Of a DNA stretch of 59,136 bases, positions 41,920-51,161 are shown piece after piece (the first letter of the stretch is position 1; each line of letters opens with the position of its first letter). The position numbers and the translations under genes are program-made. The notes under the pieces were generated by a model. The model was given only the letters and a program-made list of their open reading frames with translations, made no database searches and had not been told where the DNA came from. The stretch comes from an uncultured Roseobacter sp. (GTDB lineage Bacteria > Pseudomonadota > Alphaproteobacteria > Rhodobacterales > Rhodobacteraceae), in the NCBI RefSeq assembly GCF_947495025.1, contig NZ_CANLXG010000007.1, positions 1 through 59,136 of the forward strand, in the 5' to 3' direction.

Positions 41920-44040
41920 TCAGCCGGCCGAGACGGACAGCCAGCCCGGATCTTCCGGGGCAGGGTCCCCGGCTTTCCAGACCCACTGTGCATCCTGCTC
42001 TGAAAACCCGTTTTCCGCATAGGTGTCGCGGCAGGGAGCATTGACCTGGGTTGGTACGTGGCGCCCGACGAGCTGTGTGGCCCCCAGATCGGTGACGGCT
42101 GTCCTGACAGCATTCAGCAGCGCTGTTTCCACACCATAGCCAAAGACCCGGCAGCTCAGCACAAAGACCGGAATATGCAGCGCGTCGCCTTCTTTCGTCG
42201 CTACCAGCACTGAAATGATCCCCATGTCTCCGAAATTATCCGACATAGACGCGATATAAACCCGGGCATCGTCAGCAGCCTGCCACCCGCTCATCTGCGG
42301 AAAGGTGACCCGCGCGGCGTTCATGTTGAACTGGTTGGTTCTGTTCACCAGCTCGGTGGCGCGTTTGAGATCCTTTTTTGTGGCTTCCCGGATCTGCAGC
42401 TTCAGACCGAGTTTGCCAAAGAGGGCCGCCTTGTCTTCTCCGCCGCCCGTGCTCGTGGCCTCAAAGGCCTGGCGTTTGGCCCGGTCGAGATACATCTGCG
42501 TGCGGTCCATATCAGGATTGGCATCCAGCATCTGTTCCCACATCGCGAACATCGCCCAGGTGTGGCTGTCCTCGGCGTCCAGCACCTGCATCAGGGGATG
42601 GTGTTCTGCAGCCATTGCCCGCTCGTCCGCGCGGTCGTCGATAAAGACAAAATCCTTGCTCCTGAGATTCAGGCTCTGCTCCATATCGCTGAAAGCCGTC
42701 ACCTTCGGCGCCCAGGAAATATGGCTGTAGACAAAGTCATCCTCTGACAGCACGCCGCCCGTCCAGTGGACATTCGCAGGATCATTCTTGGAGGCGATGG
42801 ACAGCACCACACCCTTGGCCTTGAGCTTTCTGAGCAGCTCCTGACGATCCCGGAAATGGTCGACGGCACCTTCGCCGATCACCCCGTCCCAGAGTGTGTT
42901 GTCGAGATCGCAGACCACCATCTTCTTTTTCAGCAGAAGGGCCGCGGTCTGGATGATCAGCGCATAATCCTCTGCAATGGCCGCGCCCAGCCGGGCGGGA
43001 TGCTGCAGCGCCTGACGGTAGAGATACCGGCCGAGATCCTTTTCCGGATGCTGCCCGAGGTATTTCAGCTCGTCGATCTTGTGCAGATGCGGGAAGGTTT
43101 CCCCGTTCAGACGCGTGATCAGCGCATCAATGCCTTCGTCAATCCTGTGCCGGATCCAGTGGCGCATCCGTTCCGAGACAACCCGTGTCAGCGCCTCGCG
43201 CGCGGTGCCGGTATGGCGGGACACTGCAACGGTGTTGTGGATGAAAACCGGGACGGCAAAGGTCTGCGCCAGGGTCTCGGCCACCTGGGTGACCTCCTCC
43301 AGCAGGTCAGCCACAACCGCGCGCTGTTTCGCTCTTGGCATGAGCGCATTGCGCAGCCGGTACAGGGTGCCGGAATGCAGCCCGTTCTCGTAGGTAAAGG
43401 GGCTGTAGAATACCAGGTCGAAAGGCTTGTCTCCCAGCGCTTTCAGCCTCTCCACTGCCCCGGCCGGGTTCTTGTCGGTCACGAAATGGGGCAGGATGGA
43501 AATGTCGTGCCGGCCCAGGGCGTCGGCCAGGAAAGCCACCACGTCAAGGTGCAGGCAGTCGCCTACCAGCAACACCCGAAGTTCCTGCGTGCCCTGGCCG
43601 GATACGCGCTGCAGAAGGTCTGCAAAGGCGTCGGAGACCGCAGCGCGCACAGCTTCGGGGGCAGTTGCCAGATGTTCGCCGATCAGCCGCGCGTCGTTTT
43701 CGATCAGCTGCCGGATGACGGTATTGCGCTCGGCGACGGTATGCGCAGGATCATAGGCCATCTTTGCGCGCTCGCCCAGATAGAGGGCGCGGTATGTTGC
43801 GTCACCCTCGCCGGCCCACCGGATGAGATAATCCACGAGACAATAATGTTCGCGTTCCGCAAACGCCTGTCCGCTGTCGTTCGTCGCGGCGATTTCCTCT
43901 GCGAACCTGGGAACCAGAACGGCGGTATCGATCAGGGCCAGGGCCAGGGCATGGCGGTGCGCCAGAAGGGTCTCCCCGATCCCGGCAGATCTGTCTGCGT
44001 CGCCAGAAACATCTGACACTGAAGCACTTTTCTCAATCAT
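41920..44040 (-). CDS. FkbH-like HAD-IIIC family protein
   Basis: A 706-residue protein. The N-terminal half (about 1-370) is a variable region with GDCLHLDVVAFLADALG near residue 160. The central HAD phosphatase-like domain has the nucleophile motif VCDLDNTLWDGVIGE (near 375-390), ASKND and FIDDRADERAM. The C-terminal part (about 560-680) is a GNAT-like acyltransferase region with RATELVNRTNQFNMN. FkbH proteins load glyceryl units onto carrier proteins in polyketide pathways. In glycan clusters the long form may transfer glycerate or another acyl group to sugars, but no carrier protein is visible here. It is adjacent to a methyltransferase on the same strand. Confidence 0.85.
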   Translation of the reverse strand: MIEKSASVSDVSGDADRSAGIGETLLAHRHALALALIDTAVLVPRFAEEIAATNDSGQAFAEREHYCLVDYLIRWAGEGDATYRALYLGERAKMAYDPAHTVAERNTVIRQLIENDARLIGEHLATAPEAVRAAVSDAFADLLQRVSGQGTQELRVLLVGDCLHLDVVAFLADALGRHDISILPHFVTDKNPAGAVERLKALGDKPFDLVFYSPFTYENGLHSGTLYRLRNALMPRAKQRAVVADLLEEVTQVAETLAQTFAVPVFIHNTVAVSRHTGTAREALTRVVSERMRHWIRHRIDEGIDALITRLNGETFPHLHKIDELKYLGQHPEKDLGRYLYRQALQHPARLGAAIAEDYALIIQTAALLLKKKMVVCDLDNTLWDGVIGEGAVDHFRDRQELLRKLKAKGVVLSIASKNDPANVHWTGGVLSEDDFVYSHISWAPKVTAFSDMEQSLNLRSKDFVFIDDRADERAMAAEHHPLMQVLDAEDSHTWAMFAMWEQMLDANPDMDRTQMYLDRAKRQAFEATSTGGGEDKAALFGKLGLKLQIREATKKDLKRATELVNRTNQFNMNAARVTFPQMSGWQAADDARVYIASMSDNFGDMGIISVLVATKEGDALHIPVFVLSCRVFGYGVETALLNAVRTAVTDLGATQLVGRHVPTQVNAPCRDTYAENGFSEQDAQWVWKAGDPAPEDPGWLSVSAG

Positions 44041-44171
44041 TACGACACCCCGGAACGGCAGGCCCCCGACGCACTCTATAGAGCTTTAGGTGACAGCAAA
44101 ACAATACAAACCTGATCCCGGGCAGGTGCGCGTTTCCGGCAGCCGGGGGCTGTCTGCGGCTGCCGGGGTGG

Positions 44172-44984
44172 CTAGTCGCCCTGCGTGATCAGGCCCAGCC
44201 CGAATTTCCTGCCCTGCTTTGCCACGTATTCCCTTGCGGAGGGCTGCTGCACACGGAGTTCTTCCCAGAAACGGGCAACACCTTCTGCGTAGACAATATC
44301 GTGAAAGGCAATGATTCCACCCGGCCGCACGAGCCCGGCATACATCTCGTAGTCCTGCTTCACGCCCTCATAGGTGTGATCACCGTCAATCAGCATGAAA
44401 TCAATCTGCCGCCCCTTCAGCAGGTCTTTCAGGCCCTCCAGGGTTTCGGGCCGGTGCGAGTCCTCGCGCATCAGGTGCATGGTCTGCCCGGGCAGCGCGA
44501 AGGCCTCGTAGAGCTCTTTGCGGGCGTCCGGATAGCCGCCGCCAAAAGGACCACCTGGCAGATCGAGACTGATCACGGTTGCCGCTTTGTCCGCCACGCG
44601 CGTCAGCATGAACAGTGTTGCACCGCCTGCTGTGCCGATTTCCAGCACGACCCCGGGATTCAGCGTTCTGACTTCCTCAAGGACCGGTAACAGCTCTTCT
44701 CTGGACTGAATGCAGTAGAGCACCGACATGTTCGCCCGCGTGGCGTAGCGGTAAATCTCGTCGACACTCTCCATGGGCCCCGCGGACCGGATCCTCTGAA
44801 CGTAGGTTTTAAAGAAAGCCCTGTGAAACAGGCTCCGGAAATTGTGCAATGATCTGCGCAGTATATTCAACTCGGAACCTTCTTCACTATGAACCCGTAT
44901 CAGAGCCGGGATAAGGGATGTTTGGCCGTTTTCCAACAGAACATTAGAGGTGCCGGTTACATTTTGTCCACGCTGCCCGCGCAT
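44172..44984 (-). CDS. Class I SAM-dependent methyltransferase (Methyltransf_24/CmcI-like)
   Basis: About 270 residues. The SAM-binding core is VVLEIGTAGGATLFML, with LDLPGG at the end of strand 2 and FMLIDGDHTYEGVKQDYEMY and AFHDIVY further on, typical of the Methyltransf_24/CmcI group. The reading frame stays open to 45146, but that leader is cysteine-rich and looks untranslated, so I place the start at the ATG at 44984. The true start could be further downstream. It lies upstream of the FkbH-like gene and divergent from rmlB. A sugar O-methyltransferase role is inference. Confidence 0.78.
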   Translation of the reverse strand: MRGQRGQNVTGTSNVLLENGQTSLIPALIRVHSEEGSELNILRRSLHNFRSLFHRAFFKTYVQRIRSAGPMESVDEIYRYATRANMSVLYCIQSREELLPVLEEVRTLNPGVVLEIGTAGGATLFMLTRVADKAATVISLDLPGGPFGGGYPDARKELYEAFALPGQTMHLMREDSHRPETLEGLKDLLKGRQIDFMLIDGDHTYEGVKQDYEMYAGLVRPGGIIAFHDIVYAEGVARFWEELRVQQPSAREYVAKQGRKFGLGLITQGD

Positions 44985-45231
44985 AAATCCGGGCGTGTAT
45001 TCCCCGCCAGCGCCTATACAAAGACTATTCAGTAAAATATGCCCTTGTGCGAATGGCCTGAAACAGCGATGCGGACGACAGGATGCAGGGTCACATAAGT
45101 ATACACCACAGGGCCAGAGGCGTGTTGCTCGGGGAAAGGCCTGCACCTGTGAAGACCGGAAGCCGGGGACAGCATCCCCGTTTTGCTGAAGTCCGGTGCG
45201 GTGTTACGGGCAGATGGGAGATCCGGGAAGA

Positions 45232-46272
45232 ATGAAATTACTGATCACAGGGGGGGCGGGGTTTATCGGATCGGCCGTCGTGCGGCTTGCGGTGGCGCGT
45301 GGCCATGCGGTTGTGAACCTCGATGCGCTGACCTATGCGGCCTGTCCCGAGAATGTGGCCTCTGTGGCCGACAGCCCGCTCTATACTTTTGAGCAGGCCG
45401 ATATCCGCGACCGCGGCGCGCTCGACCGGATTTTTGCCGCCCATAAACCCGATGCGGTGATGCATCTGGCCGCAGAATCCCACGTGGACCGGTCGATCGA
45501 CGGCCCCGGCGATTTCATCGAGACCAATATCACCGGGACCTATCAGCTGCTGGAGGCTGCCCGCAGTTACTGGACAGCGCAGGGCAGGCCGGAAAGCTTC
45601 CGCTTTCATCATATCTCGACCGATGAGGTGTTCGGTTCGCTGGGTGAGACCGGACAGTTCACTGAAGAGACCCCCTATGATCCGCGCTCGCCCTATTCGG
45701 CGTCCAAGGCCGCAAGCGATCATCTGGTGCGCGCCTGGGCGGAAACCTATGGGCTGCCGGTGGTGCTGACCAACTGCTCGAACAATTACGGCCCCTATCA
45801 TTTCCCTGAAAAGCTGATCCCGGTGGTCATTCTGAATGCGCTGGCCGGCAAAGACATCCCCGTCTACGGCGCAGGCGAGAACGTGCGCGACTGGCTCTAT
45901 GTCGAGGACCACGCGGATGCGTTGCTGACGGTACTGGAAAAAGGGCAGGTGGGGCGCAGCTATAATATCGGTGGCGAGAACGAGGCGAAAAACATCGATA
46001 TCGTGCGCATGATCTGCCGTATTCTTGAAGAGAAACGCCCTAAAAACAGTCCCTACGAGGACCAGATCACCTTTGTGACGGACCGCCCGGGCCATGACAT
46101 GCGCTATGCGATTGACCCGTCGCGCATTGCCGGAGAGCTGGGCTGGCGGCCCTCGGTCACGCTGGAGGAGGGGCTGGAAAAAACCGTCCAGTGGTATCTC
46201 GATAATGAGGACTGGTGGCGTGCCCTGCAGAACCGCCAGGGCGTGGGCGACCGCCTGGGTGTGAAGGCGTGA
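45232..46272 (+). CDS. rmlB: dTDP-glucose 4,6-dehydratase
   Basis: A 346-residue short-chain dehydrogenase that makes dTDP-4-keto-6-deoxyglucose. It has ITGGAGFIGSAVV (5-17), MHLAAESHVDRSIDGP, the HHISTDEVFGSLG catalytic Asp-Glu region, and YSASKAASDHLVRA with the catalytic tyrosine and lysine. I chose the ATG at 45232 because the family begins MKLLITGG; the frame extends 12 codons further upstream without similarity. It overlaps rmlD by GTGA. Confidence 0.96.
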   Translation: MKLLITGGAGFIGSAVVRLAVARGHAVVNLDALTYAACPENVASVADSPLYTFEQADIRDRGALDRIFAAHKPDAVMHLAAESHVDRSIDGPGDFIETNITGTYQLLEAARSYWTAQGRPESFRFHHISTDEVFGSLGETGQFTEETPYDPRSPYSASKAASDHLVRAWAETYGLPVVLTNCSNNYGPYHFPEKLIPVVILNALAGKDIPVYGAGENVRDWLYVEDHADALLTVLEKGQVGRSYNIGGENEAKNIDIVRMICRILEEKRPKNSPYEDQITFVTDRPGHDMRYAIDPSRIAGELGWRPSVTLEEGLEKTVQWYLDNEDWWRALQNRQGVGDRLGVKA

Positions 46273-47117
46273 AAGTTCTGGTTTTTGGCAAAACCGGGCA
46301 GGTGGCCACGGAACTGGCGCGTTTTGACGGGGTAACCTGTCTGGGACGCGATCAGGCGGATCTGACAGACCCCGGCGCCTGCGAGGCGGTGATTGCAGAC
46401 ACGGATGCGGATGCTGTGATCAATGCCGCCGCCTATACGGCCGTGGACAGGGCCGAGGACGACCGCGACACTGCAATGATTGTGAACGCCATGGCCCCCA
46501 CAGCGATGGCCGCCGCCGCTGCTGCGCGGGGGCTGCCCTTTGTGCATATCTCGACCGACTATGTCTTTGACGGCTCCGGTGACCGCCCCTGGCAGCCCGG
46601 GGATGCGACCGGTCCGCTGGGTGTCTATGGCGCCAGTAAACTGGGCGGCGAGCGTGGGGTGGCCGGGGCCGGGGGCATCCATGCGATCCTGCGCACCTCC
46701 TGGGTCTTTTCGGCCCATGGCGCGAATTTTGTGAAAACCATGCTGCGGCTGGGGGCAGAGCGCGATGCCCTGAGCATCGTCGCTGACCAGATCGGCGGGC
46801 CGACGCCTGCGCGCGATATTGCTGCGGCCGCGATGCAGATGGCCGGGGCGCTGCGGGGCGATAAGGAACTCTTTGGGACCTATCATTTCGCAGGGGCACC
46901 CGCGGTCAGCTGGGCAGATTTCGCGCGGGAGATTTTTGCCCTGGCAGGTCTTGATGTCGTGGTCACGGATATCCCGACCGCGGACTATCCCACACCCGCG
47001 GCGCGTCCGCTCAATTCCCGGCTGGACTGCTCTGCGACGACCCGGGCCTTTGGCCTTGCCGCCCCTGACTGGCGGGCAGGTCTGGCAGATGTGATTTCCG
47101 AGCTGAACAGAGCCTGA
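46269..47117 (+). CDS. rmlD: dTDP-4-dehydrorhamnose reductase
   Basis: A 282-residue NAD(P)-dependent reductase, last step of dTDP-L-rhamnose synthesis. It starts with GTG inside the rmlB stop codon (GTGA). Motifs are VLVFGKTGQVA, NAAAYTAVDRAEDD, ISTDYVFDGSG with the catalytic region, and YGASKLGGE. Translation is coupled to rmlB, and rmlA follows after 15 bp. Confidence 0.96.
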   Translation: MKVLVFGKTGQVATELARFDGVTCLGRDQADLTDPGACEAVIADTDADAVINAAAYTAVDRAEDDRDTAMIVNAMAPTAMAAAAAARGLPFVHISTDYVFDGSGDRPWQPGDATGPLGVYGASKLGGERGVAGAGGIHAILRTSWVFSAHGANFVKTMLRLGAERDALSIVADQIGGPTPARDIAAAAMQMAGALRGDKELFGTYHFAGAPAVSWADFAREIFALAGLDVVVTDIPTADYPTPAARPLNSRLDCSATTRAFGLAAPDWRAGLADVISELNRA

Positions 47118-47132
47118 TAAAGGAGTTTTTCG

Positions 47133-47996
47133 ATGCAACGCAAAGGGATCATCCTGGCCGGCGGGTCCGGCACACGGCTCTATCCGATCACGCTGGGGGT
47201 CTCCAAACAGCTGCTGCCGATCTATGACAAGCCGATGATCTATTACCCGCTGTCAGTGCTGATGCTGGCAGGGATCCGCGAGATTGCGATGATCACCACG
47301 CCTGAGGACCAGCACCAGTTTCAGCGCATGCTGGGGGACGGATCGCAGTGGGGTGTCAGCCTGACGTATATCGAACAGCCCTCGCCTGACGGGCTGGCCC
47401 AGGCATTTATTCTGGCCGAGGACTTTCTGGCGGGCGCACCCTCGGCACTGGTGCTGGGGGACAATATCTTTTTCGGTCAGGGTCTGCCCGATCTCATGGC
47501 CGAGGCCGATGCGCGCGGCACCGGCGCCACGGTGTTCGGCTATCAGGTGGCCGACCCCGAACGCTATGGTGTGGTGGATTTCGAGGACGACGGCACCGTG
47601 CGCGGGATCATCGAAAAACCGCAGGTGCCGCCCTCCAACCACGCGGTCACGGGGCTTTATTTTGTCGATGGCACAGCCCCGGCAAAGGCGCGCACCGTGA
47701 AGCCATCAGCCCGCGGCGAGGTAGAGATTACCACGCTGCTGGAGATGTATCTGGCCGAGGGCAGCCTGAAGGTACAGCGTATGGGGCGGGGCTATGCCTG
47801 GCTTGATACCGGCACGCACGGCAGTCTGCTGGATGCGGGCAACTTTGTGCGCACCATCGAAAAGCGCCAGGGCCAGCAGATCGGCAGCCCCGAGGAGATT
47901 GCGTTCGAGCTGGGCTGGATCAGCCGTGATGATTTGCAGCGTGAGGCGAAAAAATACGCCAAGAACGACTATGGTGCCTATCTCAGCAGGCTCTGA
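47133..47996 (+). CDS. rmlA: Glucose-1-phosphate thymidylyltransferase
   Basis: A 287-residue nucleotidyltransferase making dTDP-glucose, first step of the rhamnose pathway. The signature is ILAGGSGTRLYPITLGVSKQ (8-27), followed by PIYDKPMIYYPLS, LGDNIFFGQG and IIEKPQVPPSNHAVTGLYF. AAGGAG lies at ideal spacing before the ATG. It is the last gene of rmlBDA, and a hairpin terminator follows. Confidence 0.97.
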   Translation: MQRKGIILAGGSGTRLYPITLGVSKQLLPIYDKPMIYYPLSVLMLAGIREIAMITTPEDQHQFQRMLGDGSQWGVSLTYIEQPSPDGLAQAFILAEDFLAGAPSALVLGDNIFFGQGLPDLMAEADARGTGATVFGYQVADPERYGVVDFEDDGTVRGIIEKPQVPPSNHAVTGLYFVDGTAPAKARTVKPSARGEVEITTLLEMYLAEGSLKVQRMGRGYAWLDTGTHGSLLDAGNFVRTIEKRQGQQIGSPEEIAFELGWISRDDLQREAKKYAKNDYGAYLSRL

Positions 47997-48065
47997 ACGG
48001 GTTTCAGTGTCAGCGCCCCGGGCAGCGCGGTCTGTGCCGGGCCGGAGCTGCCACCGGGGAAACAG

Positions 48066-48093
48066 GCGTTCTGTCAGTGGGGTGACAGAACGC
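48066..48093. terminator. Hairpin terminator between rmlA and the small membrane protein gene
   Basis: A perfect 11-bp stem (GCGTTCTGTCA and TGACAGAACGC) with a 6-base loop lies between two convergent genes, 70 bp after rmlA and 24 bp after the minus-strand gene. The T-tract is weak, so efficiency is uncertain. Confidence 0.65.
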
Positions 48094-48116
48094 TTACATG
48101 TCAGACGGCGGCTGGC

Positions 48117-48485
48117 TTATTCAGCCGGGACCGTCGCATCATCGGATCTGTGCAGTGCAACGACTGCGATGACAGTTGCGCCGAGAACCCAGTAGTACGC
48201 AGCATCAAGGCCCGCAAATCCAAACAGGAAGGGCGCTGCAACGAATGCCGCGCCGACCATACCATCAACCGCGAGGTGCAGCCTGTAGGGCAGCACGCGG
48301 AACAAACCGGTTTCATGGTCTGTCAGCAGGGTGAGGATCAGCGCCGCGATGCCCGTAATGACGGACAGAGTGAAAGCCAGCGGGTGCGTCGTCCCCAGGC
48401 CAAGCACGAATGGCATCACAATGAGACCGGCGGCAACCGGGTAGTCGATATAGGCATGCAGTTTCTGTGTCATGAATCCGGGCAT
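48117..48485 (-). CDS. Small four-helix membrane protein with internal repeat
   Basis: A 122-residue hydrophobic protein with four membrane segments (about 13-31, 38-55, 73-92, 95-111). The two halves share a pattern: HAYIDYPVAAGLIVMPFVLG in the first and HLAVDGMVGAAFVAAPFLFG in the second, so it is an internal duplication of a two-helix unit, like SPW-repeat membrane proteins. The function is unknown. The ATG at 48485 has AAGGAAC upstream; a 29-residue extension is not supported. It is encoded between the rml operon and the export genes, with its own upstream region containing repeats. Confidence 0.7.
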   Translation of the reverse strand: MPGFMTQKLHAYIDYPVAAGLIVMPFVLGLGTTHPLAFTLSVITGIAALILTLLTDHETGLFRVLPYRLHLAVDGMVGAAFVAAPFLFGFAGLDAAYYWVLGATVIAVVALHRSDDATVPAE

Positions 48486-48552
48486 TGGAGTTCCTTTGAA
48501 ATGATGGGTGAGCCGGGGGTGTTCAGCTGCGGTGTGTATCTTTGATATAGAC

Positions 48553-48609
48553 TTAGGAACTGATTGGTACAAAACACAACAGCGTGATTTGGTACCCTTC
48601 AGTTCCTAA
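48553..48609. promoter_or_regulatory. Inverted and direct repeats upstream of the small membrane protein gene
   Basis: TTAGGAACTG (48553-48562) and CAGTTCCTAA (48600-48609) are a perfect 10-bp inverted repeat with a 37-base gap. Inside it TTGGTAC occurs twice in direct orientation (48564-48570 and 48589-48595). The position, 68-124 bp before the start codon at 48485, suits a regulator site, but the long gap makes chance possible. Confidence 0.4.
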
Positions 48610-48720
48610 TTATCGGTGATGTGAACAGGTATTCTCAGCCCCGGAGCGGTTACACCGGGAGTAGATCTGTAATCTATGTTATGTTAATTTACGCCTGTGA
48701 CGTGGCGGTACCGGCACATG

Positions 48721-49572
48721 TCACTCGCTGTAGGAATAGCCGCCGTATCCGCCGTAGGACATATCGTCATCACCGCCAACGTTGCTGCCGTTGAGCACCA
48801 CACCCAGGACATTGGTGTGTTCGGCGATCTCGTGTTCGGCGGCATCAAACTGGCCATAGCGGGTCTGGTTGGCCCGGGCCACGATCAGGGCGCAGTCAAC
48901 ATTGTTGAGGAAGGCGCGTGTGTCGTCACTGACGAGCACCGGTGGCAGGTCAAAGATCATCAGGTCCGGATTGTATGTGTCCTGGATTTCGTCCAGCCGG
49001 GCCTGGGTTTCATCACCCAGCAGGATGGTCGTCGGGTCGCTCGCGGCCTGATTGGTCAGCGACAGGATCACATTGGAGCCGACGCGCATGGCCTGCTCAC
49101 TGAACGGGACATCACCGAGCAGCACATCGCTGAGGTTGTGGGGGTTGTTCAGACCCAGCGTTTTGCTCGCATGGGGCCGCCGCAGGTCGAGATCAAAGAG
49201 CATCGCGCGCAGGTCTTTCTGGCGGCCAAGTCCAAGCGCCAGGTTGCAGGCGATGGTGGTCTTGCCGCTGCCCGGTGTGGCAGAGGTGATCGCCAGCCGG
49301 GTCCAGTTGTTCTGGCGCATCTGCAGCAGGATCTTGGTGCGCAGGATGTCAAAGGGCGTTGCGGCTTTGCCGGCCCTGAGCGTCACGACACGGTTTTTCT
49401 CCAGTGTTGCATCCGACGGCTGGCAGACCGGGATACTCTCCCACAGGCTGTCCAGCGTGGCGCTGCCCGGTGCTGCCCGGCGCGCCGGTGTCTGCCGGGC
49501 CGGCGCTTTTTCAGGCCCGGTCCCCTGCCGTTTCTGGCGGGCTTTTTCGATGGCTGTCTGCAGTTTTTCCAT
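48721..49572 (-). CDS. Exopolysaccharide BY-kinase (tyrosine autokinase)
   Basis: A 283-residue cytoplasmic tyrosine kinase of the CpsD/CapB type. The Walker A motif is ATPGSGKTT, Walker A' is AMLFDLDLRRP, and Walker B is LMIFDLPPVL. The C-terminus has a tyrosine cluster, DMSYGGYGGYSYSE, the usual autophosphorylation tail. It should cycle with the GumC/Wzz-like protein encoded just upstream to control chain length and export. The 59-bp gap to that gene and the common strand indicate one operon. Confidence 0.93.
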   Translation of the reverse strand: MEKLQTAIEKARQKRQGTGPEKAPARQTPARRAAPGSATLDSLWESIPVCQPSDATLEKNRVVTLRAGKAATPFDILRTKILLQMRQNNWTRLAITSATPGSGKTTIACNLALGLGRQKDLRAMLFDLDLRRPHASKTLGLNNPHNLSDVLLGDVPFSEQAMRVGSNVILSLTNQAASDPTTILLGDETQARLDEIQDTYNPDLMIFDLPPVLVSDDTRAFLNNVDCALIVARANQTRYGQFDAAEHEIAEHTNVLGVVLNGSNVGGDDDMSYGGYGGYSYSE

Positions 49573-49631
49573 GTCTCAGTCCCGGGCTGACGCGTGCATG
49601 CGTAAAAGATCGTACAGGCAAGAAGTTACTA

Positions 49632-51161
49632 TCATGAAAAGCCGAGCTTTCCGGCGATCTTGGAAGCCAGAAGCTCCAGTGGCATGTACTGGCTGTCAAT
49701 GACCCACAGGGCCAGTGGCACACCGACCAGCACCGCAACAAAGGCGGTGATCAGCGCGCCGCGCCGGACCCAGCGGTGGGTCTGTGATTCCATGAACGGG
49801 ATGGTTGCCAGCGGGGTTACCCCGAACCGGCTGATGATTTCCGAGGGCCGCCGGATGGACCGGTTGAGCAGTTCCAGCAGCACAAAGAAGCCCACGGCCA
49901 GACCCGCGCCGGCGGCAACCCCGGCGGCGATGAGTTTTGTCCGGTTCGGCCCCGATGGCCGGTTGGGTACATTGGCGCCTTCCAGCACCGAGACCCGCTG
50001 ACCCTTGGAGGTGACCTCGATCCGTTCGCCCATCTGTGCTTCGCTCAGATTGCGCACGGCGGCGTTGTACAGGGCCTGGGTGTTGGCATAGTCGCGGTTC
50101 AGCGCGCCCAGGGCGATGCTGTTGGAGGGAGTTGCCTCGATGCTGGCGCGCAGTTCCTCAAGCTCGCCGGATGTTTCGGTGACCGAACGGGTCAGATCCG
50201 CCATGCGGGTATCCAGTTCGGCCAGGCTCACATCCAGTACCGAAGCCTGCTGGGTCCCGTCGCCGCTGCTGCTCAGCTGCGCCGAAACGGTGGTTTCCAG
50301 CTGGTTCATCCGGTTCCGCAGCAGCCGCACCCGCGGGTGGGTGTCGGAATAGACCGCCAGGGCCTGGTCCAGCTCGCGGCGCAGACGCTCAAGCTGCTGG
50401 GCTTCGGGTGTGAGCGCAGCGGCCCCCGAGCCAAGCCGGCCGGTATTTTCGAAAAGCGTGATGATCTGCTGGCGCTGTTCGCCCAGCGAGGCGCGTTCAC
50501 GCTCCAGCCGCGACAGCCGCTCCTGCAGCAGTGACTGCCGGTTCTGGCGATAGGCCAGATCATCGGGCAGCGCGTTCTTGTGCTGGTTCTTGAAGCTGAC
50601 AATCCGGGCGCTCTGGGTGTCGAGTTCAACCCCCAGACGCTCCACCTCCTGTTCAAAGAAATCCAGCGTGCCTTCGGCGCGGTCCAGCCGGAACCGGGCG
50701 CTGGCATCGAGAATCAGCGTGACATATTCATTCACCACGGCCGCCGCGACGCGCGGATTTTCATTTTCAAATGAAATGGTCATGATCAGAGCCTGTTCCC
50801 GTCCGCCGGAACGGCGGATCTTTGTGGTCGCCCGCATCCGGTCGACGACATCATCCGGCTCCATCTGCCGGATGTTCGGGAAGACGCTGAATTCATTGGC
50901 GATATCGATCAGGTTCGCACGGGTCAGCAGCTGTTGCTGGATGACGGAAAGCTGTTCGTTTGCGCCGGTCCGGATTGTGGAGGCGGCCATGGAATCGGGG
51001 ATCTGCGGCCGTTCCACCAGCAGTCTGGCGGAGGTCGAGTAGACATCGGGCAGCCGGACAGCCACCGCCGCACCGATACCGGCACAGATCAGAAACAGGG
51101 CTGTCATGACCGGCAGCCGGCGGATCAGGAGTCGGAGATAGAATTTGATGTCCAGGTTCAT
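49632..51161 (-). CDS. Chain-length determinant protein (GumC/Wzz-like)
   Basis: A 509-residue inner-membrane copolymerase. It has an N-terminal membrane helix (about 11-35), a large periplasmic part dominated by coiled coil (about 150-400, with RQNRQSLLQERLSRLERERA), a second helix near 417-440 and a third hydrophobic segment near 475-495. Wzz-type proteins set polymer length and connect to the outer-membrane channel. It lacks a fused kinase domain, which is supplied by the next gene. It overlaps the upstream ATPase gene by 4 bp. Confidence 0.92.
   Translation of the reverse strand: MNLDIKFYLRLLIRRLPVMTALFLICAGIGAAVAVRLPDVYSTSARLLVERPQIPDSMAASTIRTGANEQLSVIQQQLLTRANLIDIANEFSVFPNIRQMEPDDVVDRMRATTKIRRSGGREQALIMTISFENENPRVAAAVVNEYVTLILDASARFRLDRAEGTLDFFEQEVERLGVELDTQSARIVSFKNQHKNALPDDLAYRQNRQSLLQERLSRLERERASLGEQRQQIITLFENTGRLGSGAAALTPEAQQLERLRRELDQALAVYSDTHPRVRLLRNRMNQLETTVSAQLSSSGDGTQQASVLDVSLAELDTRMADLTRSVTETSGELEELRASIEATPSNSIALGALNRDYANTQALYNAAVRNLSEAQMGERIEVTSKGQRVSVLEGANVPNRPSGPNRTKLIAAGVAAGAGLAVGFFVLLELLNRSIRRPSEIISRFGVTPLATIPFMESQTHRWVRRGALITAFVAVLVGVPLALWVIDSQYMPLELLASKIAGKLGFS

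Noticed and set aside
44985..45231. Extra N-terminal segment of the methyltransferase or a small gene
   Set aside because: The frame is open but cysteine-rich with no similarity or ribosome site, and it covers the expected divergent promoter region of rmlB.
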